Source of the DNA: Arthrobacter sp. zg-Y1110
GTDB lineage: Bacteria > Actinomycetota > Actinomycetes > Actinomycetales > Micrococcaceae
Length of the DNA stretch: 64,000 nucleotides
Direction of reading: 5' to 3'
NCBI RefSeq assembly: GCF_025244865.1
Contig: NZ_CP104272.1
Coordinates: 1,302,001-1,366,000, forward strand
Part shown: in pieces, positions 60,357 through 64,000 of the stretch
How the letters are laid out: each line of letters starts with the position of its first letter
Position numbering within the stretch: position 1 is the stretch's first letter
Made by a program: the position numbers and the translations under genes
Notes under the pieces: generated by a model
The model's database searches: none
Seen by the model: only the letters and a program-made list of their open reading frames with translations
What the model was told of the DNA's origin: nothing

Positions 60357-60435
60357 GGCTGGAGCGTGCCTGTGTTGCGTGCTCCGGCGGCGTTTGTGAC
60401 GGCGTTGTTCGCTCCAGCCGGGCAACTAGTAGGAT
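60357..60435 (+). promoter_or_regulatory. aroG upstream region: inverted repeat and leaderless promoter
   Basis: GGCTGGAGCG (60357-60366) faces its complement CGCTCCAGCC (60410-60419) 43 bases later, with an internal GGAGC/GCTCC repeat, giving a branched hairpin. TAGGAT (60430-60435) stands 7 bases before the GTG start. No Shine-Dalgarno precedes that start. Confidence 0.55.
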
Positions 60436-60442
60436 TTAAGCC

Positions 60443-61843
60443 GTGACTGACACCCCCGTACACCGCGAGTCCATTCCGACCATGCTCTCGGGCGCGGCGG
60501 CCACTTCCGCGACCCACCCCGAGTTGGACAACTGGCGTTCCCTGCCGATCTCCCAGCAGCCGACGTGGCGGGACGATCCGGGGTATGACGCGGCCATCGC
60601 CGAACTGTCGATGGTGCCGCCGCTGGTTTTCGCCGGCGAAGTGGATGTCCTCCGCAGCCGGCTGGCCGAGGCCGCCCAGGGCCGTGCCTTCCTCCTGCAG
60701 GGCGGCGACTGCGCCGAGACGTTCGAAGCGGCCACCGCGGACAAGATCAGCGCCCGCGTCCGGACGCTGCTGCAGATGGCAGTGGTCCTCACCTACGGTG
60801 CGTCCGTTCCGGTGATCAAGATGGGCCGGATGGCCGGTCAGTTTGCCAAGCCGCGCTCCTCCAACGAGGAAACCCGTGACGGCGTGACGTTGCCCGCGTA
60901 CCGCGGCGACATGGTCAACGGCTACGACTTCACGCCCGAATCGCGTCGGCACAACCCGGCGCGGATGGTGCGCGCCTACCATACCTCCGCGTCCACGCTG
61001 AACCTGATCCGCGCCTTCACGCAGGGCGGTTTCGCCGATCTCCGGCTGGTGCACCACTGGAACAAGGGCTTTACCTCCAATCCGGCGCACTCCCGCTATG
61101 AATCCCTGGCCCGGGAAATCGACCGCGCCGTACGCTTCATGGAGGCCTGCGGCGCGGACTTCGAAGCCCTGAAGCGAGTCGAGTTCTTCGCCAGCCATGA
61201 GGCGCTGCTCCTGGACTACGAACGGGCCCTGACCCGGGTGGACTCCCGAACCGGCCAGCCGTACGACACCTCCGGTCACTTCCTGTGGATTGGAGAGCGC
61301 ACCCGTGATCTGGATTCCGCGCATGTGGACTTCCTGTCCCGGGTGCGTAACCCCATCGGCGTGAAGCTCGGCCCGAAAACGAGCGCCGAAGACGCCTTGG
61401 CCCTGATCGACAAGCTGGATCCGAACCGGGAACCCGGGCGGCTGACGTTCATCACCCGGATGGGTGCCCGCAACATCCGCGAGAAGCTTCCCGCCCTGGT
61501 GGAGAAGGTGACCGCCTCGGGCGCCCAGGTTCTCTGGGTAACGGACCCCATGCACGGCAACACCGTCACCTCGCCCAATGGCTACAAGACCCGCAACTTC
61601 GACGATGTGATGGACGAGGTGCGCGGCTTCTTCGAAGTGCACGATTCCCTGGGGACCTTCCCCGGCGGCCTGCACGTGGAGATGACGGGCGACGACGTCG
61701 CGGAGTGCCTGGGCGGTGCGGACCCCATTGACCAGGAAGCGTTCGTTGAGGGCTACGAATCCGTCTGCGACCCCCGGCTGAACCATATGCAGTCCCTGGA
61801 GATGGCCTTCCTGGTTGCAGGTGCCCTTTCCCGCAGGAGCTGA
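60443..61843 (+). CDS. aroG: Class II DAHP synthase (first step of aromatic amino acid synthesis)
   Basis: 466 residues from GTG 60443. It condenses phosphoenolpyruvate and erythrose 4-phosphate. Type II signatures are present: LQGGDCAETFEA (metal Cys), RMAGQFAKPRSSNEE, HWNKGFTSNPAHSRYE, SHFLWIGERTRDLDSAHVDFLSRVRNPIGVKLGP, VTDPMHGNT, GGLHVEMTGDDVAECLGG. The plant-like class II enzyme is the mycobacterial form (Rv2178c). Same order as M. tuberculosis, next to the PASTA kinase. Provides precursors for tyrA in this window. Confidence 0.96.
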   Translation: MTDTPVHRESIPTMLSGAAATSATHPELDNWRSLPISQQPTWRDDPGYDAAIAELSMVPPLVFAGEVDVLRSRLAEAAQGRAFLLQGGDCAETFEAATADKISARVRTLLQMAVVLTYGASVPVIKMGRMAGQFAKPRSSNEETRDGVTLPAYRGDMVNGYDFTPESRRHNPARMVRAYHTSASTLNLIRAFTQGGFADLRLVHHWNKGFTSNPAHSRYESLAREIDRAVRFMEACGADFEALKRVEFFASHEALLLDYERALTRVDSRTGQPYDTSGHFLWIGERTRDLDSAHVDFLSRVRNPIGVKLGPKTSAEDALALIDKLDPNREPGRLTFITRMGARNIREKLPALVEKVTASGAQVLWVTDPMHGNTVTSPNGYKTRNFDDVMDEVRGFFEVHDSLGTFPGGLHVEMTGDDVAECLGGADPIDQEAFVEGYESVCDPRLNHMQSLEMAFLVAGALSRRS

Positions 61844-61865
61844 CAGGCGTAGGGTCGCCCCGGGG

Positions 61866-64000
61866 CTACACCACCTTCAGGATGACGGTGGAGCCTTCGG
61901 GTGCGGTACCTGCGCCCGGTTCCTGGTCCCGGACCAGGCCTAGCAATCCGCCCAGGAGGTTCTCCACCTCAACGGTGAACCCGCGGCTTTCCAAGTCGGC
62001 CCGCGCGGTCTCGGCGCGCTGCCCCACATAGTTCGGAACCTCAACCATCCGCGGACCGAGGGAGATGGTCAGCGTGACGGTGGATCCCCGCTCCAGCAGC
62101 CCGGATGCCGGCGTCTGGGCAACGACTGCGCCCGCCGGGACGGAAGGGCTGTTCACTTTTTCCGGAGCGACGGCAGCCGTGAGGCCGGCGTCTTCAATGG
62201 CTTGCACCGCAGCGTCCTCGCCCAGCCCGGTGACTGCGGGGACCTCAACGGGCGCCGGTCCCTTTGAGACCGTGACGTCCACCGGAGCCCCCAGCCGCAG
62301 CAGGGTGTCCGGCAACGGCTGCTGGCTGATGATGCTGCCCGCTTCTATGCTTTCGCTGTACTCCTCTGTGACTGCGCCGAGCGTGAGCTCGTCCGCTTCA
62401 AGGTCTGTCCGGGCGGCGTCCAGCGTGCGCTGGAGAACGTTGGGCACGGAAAACAGCTGCGGTCCCTTGGAGACGAGCAGCGTCACCGGCTGGAAGCGGC
62501 GGATTTCCCGGGCGGCGCCGGGATCCGTGCCGACGGCGAGCCCTGCGGCTACCACTTCGTCGAACACCTCATCGGTGGTGTAGTTCAGGCCGGCGTCGAC
62601 CAGCTGTGTGCCGGCTTCCTCGACGGAAGCGTTGCTCACGTCCGGTACGGAGACCAGGGCGCCGGGTCCGGCACCGAAGAACCAACCGGCAAAGGCAACC
62701 GCCGCGAGCAGTACAGTCAGCAGCACGGCCAGCAGGATGCCCCGGCGGCGCGGCTTTCCGCTGCGAAGGGATACCTGCGGGCGGTGGGCTTCACGGTCGT
62801 TTAGCCGTTGCCGGTCGCGTTCATCCCGCTGGGCTCTGCGCCGACGCGCGTTCGGGCTGAGGCCGGCTTCGTCGTCTGTGGCATAGTCGTCGTCCGGGCC
62901 CTCGGCGTCGTATCCGTCCCCGTGGTCCGCACCGTCATCGCCTGCACCGCGGCTGCCGGCAGGAAATACCGTGGTGGCGTTGTCGTTTCGGTGGATGACC
63001 TCGGTGTGGTTCCCGCGGGGATCGCCGGGGCCTAAGGCGGCGGACGTGTCCATGACGCTCGTGGCGGCACCGGCGGCAGTAAGGACCTCCGTGGCGCCGG
63101 ACAACGCTTCGGTGGGCGTGCCGGCGTCGGACGGTCGGCTGCCCGGCCCCGGAGCGCACCGGAAGTCAAGCTCCGCGTCGCTGAGGGAGGTGCGGATGTG
63201 CCGCAGTTCGCCCAGCAGGGCGCGGCCGTTGACGGGGCGTTCCTCGGGGTCCTTTGCGGTGCACCAGCGGACAAGCTCGTCCAGGTCCTGGGCCAGTCCC
63301 GGGCACAGATCCGAAGGGGCGGGAACGGAGGAGTGGACATGCGCGAAGGCCACCTGGATGGGTGAATCTCCCGTGAAGGGCTGCCGGCCAGTGAGCATCT
63401 CATAGAGCATGATGCCGGCTGAATAGACGTCACTGCGTTCGTCGGCACCGCCCGCCGTAACCAGTTCGGGTGCGAGGTAGGCGACGGTGCCCACCAGTGT
63501 TCCGGTGTTGGTGCTGGTGGACACGGCACGGGCCAGTCCGAAGTCAGCAATCTTGATCCTGCCGTTGTCCGCGAGGAGCACGTTCTCCGGCTTGACGTCG
63601 CGGTGGACCAGTCCGGCGTCGTGCGCAGCAGCCAGCCCTTCAACCACCGCATCCATCAGGGCCAGCGCCAGGCGCGGCGAGAGGGGTCCGCGCTCGTCGA
63701 GCAGCCCGCGCAACGTCCGTCCGGGCACATACTCCATCACGAGGTAAGCCAGGCTGTCGGTGATGCCCTGGTCCAGGACGCCCACCACGTGGGGGTGGGA
63801 AAGCCGTGCAGCCGATTTGGCTTCGCTTTCGAAACGCCTAAGGAAGCCGCGGTCCGCGGCCAGGTGCGGGTACAGCACCTTGAGGGCCACATCGCGGTCC
63901 AGGCGGCGGTCGGTGGCCAGGTAAACACTGGACATTCCGCCGCGCGCCACCAGGGACCTGACGAAGTAACGGTCGTCGACCAGCGTCTCAACGAGGGAGT
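61866..64000 (-). CDS. PASTA-domain Ser/Thr protein kinase (PknL-like), 5' end outside the window
   Basis: At least 711 residues; the frame stays open to base 64000 and reads SLVETLVDDRYFVRSLVARGGMSSVYLATDRRLD, so the true start is beyond the edge. Kinase features: VALKVLYPHLA (ATP Lys), HRDVKPENVLLADNGRIKIADFGLAR (catalytic loop and DFG), and VGTVAYLAPELV (activation loop). A disordered linker, one transmembrane helix (ILLAVLLTVLLAAVAFAGWFFG) and four PASTA domains (starting VSVPDVSNAS, FSVPNVLQR, VEVPAVTGLG, VEVPNYVGQR) follow. The PASTA part should sense peptidoglycan outside. Synteny with aroG points to PknL (Rv2176) rather than PknB. Confidence 0.93.
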   Translation of the reverse strand, partial: SLVETLVDDRYFVRSLVARGGMSSVYLATDRRLDRDVALKVLYPHLAADRGFLRRFESEAKSAARLSHPHVVGVLDQGITDSLAYLVMEYVPGRTLRGLLDERGPLSPRLALALMDAVVEGLAAAHDAGLVHRDVKPENVLLADNGRIKIADFGLARAVSTSTNTGTLVGTVAYLAPELVTAGGADERSDVYSAGIMLYEMLTGRQPFTGDSPIQVAFAHVHSSVPAPSDLCPGLAQDLDELVRWCTAKDPEERPVNGRALLGELRHIRTSLSDAELDFRCAPGPGSRPSDAGTPTEALSGATEVLTAAGAATSVMDTSAALGPGDPRGNHTEVIHRNDNATTVFPAGSRGAGDDGADHGDGYDAEGPDDDYATDDEAGLSPNARRRRAQRDERDRQRLNDREAHRPQVSLRSGKPRRRGILLAVLLTVLLAAVAFAGWFFGAGPGALVSVPDVSNASVEEAGTQLVDAGLNYTTDEVFDEVVAAGLAVGTDPGAAREIRRFQPVTLLVSKGPQLFSVPNVLQRTLDAARTDLEADELTLGAVTEEYSESIEAGSIISQQPLPDTLLRLGAPVDVTVSKGPAPVEVPAVTGLGEDAAVQAIEDAGLTAAVAPEKVNSPSVPAGAVVAQTPASGLLERGSTVTLTISLGPRMVEVPNYVGQRAETARADLESRGFTVEVENLLGGLLGLVRDQEPGAGTAPEGSTVILKVV

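Overview
The window looks like a chromosomal segment of a high-GC Gram-positive actinomycete, most likely a member of the Micrococcaceae close to Arthrobacter (inference). The reasons are the strong GC bias, frequent GTG/TTG starts, several -10 boxes of the form TANNNT placed 7-9 nt before a start codon (leaderless mRNAs), a mycothione reductase, a type II DAHP synthase, a GarA-type FHA protein, PASTA kinase, LAXTG sortase substrates, and gene order shared with Mycobacterium tuberculosis.

Layout. 1-3704: the distal part of an rRNA operon (16S-23S spacer, 23S, 5S, terminator). 3987-15317: a co-directional block matching the M. tuberculosis order Rv1691-Rv1701: TPR protein with a huge RD-rich disordered extension, HAD phosphatase, small protein, tlyA, NAD kinase, recN, pyrG, Nudix, xerD, plus a second Nudix gene. 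15600-21964: methylcitrate (propionate) module, gntR-prpD-prpB-prpC on the minus strand and prpE divergent. 21981-25878: CitB-type response regulator and DctB/CitA-type kinase, divergent from a dctA-like C4-dicarboxylate carrier. 26008-34003: GNAT, then parA-scpA-scpB-rluB-tyrA-cmk-der, matching Rv1708-Rv1713 order. So the propionate and dicarboxylate genes sit inside an otherwise syntenic block.

34122-45837 is the accessory-like part. It begins with a 21-bp inverted repeat and a tRNA-Pro(GGG). It then carries a small membrane pair, a large LuxR regulator, a small hydrolase, an SDR without its YxxxK motif, a sugar-dehydrogenase-like lipoprotein, a GNAT, a decayed FAD-monooxygenase, and two LAXTG wall-anchored Pro/Thr-stalk proteins. 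Between these two lies an Erm-type 23S rRNA methyltransferase preceded by a candidate leader peptide and stacked hairpins.

46086-48618 is the garA-MerR-DUF151-MerR block (Rv1827-Rv1830 order). It is followed by a ParA-like ATPase, pyruvate carboxylase, mycothione reductase, a long-chain acyl-CoA ligase, a ROK glucokinase, a membrane protein and an esterase. The window ends with an acyltransferase, type II DAHP synthase and a PASTA Ser/Thr kinase that runs off the edge (related to the Rv2176-Rv2187 neighbourhood).

Functional links: TlyA, RluB and the Erm-like enzyme all modify rRNA, and the 23S copy is in the same window (A2058 equivalent at 2422, C1920 equivalent at 2284). Propionate and C4-dicarboxylate use and pyruvate carboxylase converge on oxaloacetate/succinate metabolism. 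GarA and the PASTA kinase belong to the Ser/Thr signalling that in mycobacteria controls the same central-carbon node. All functions are read from motifs and gene order; no database search was run.
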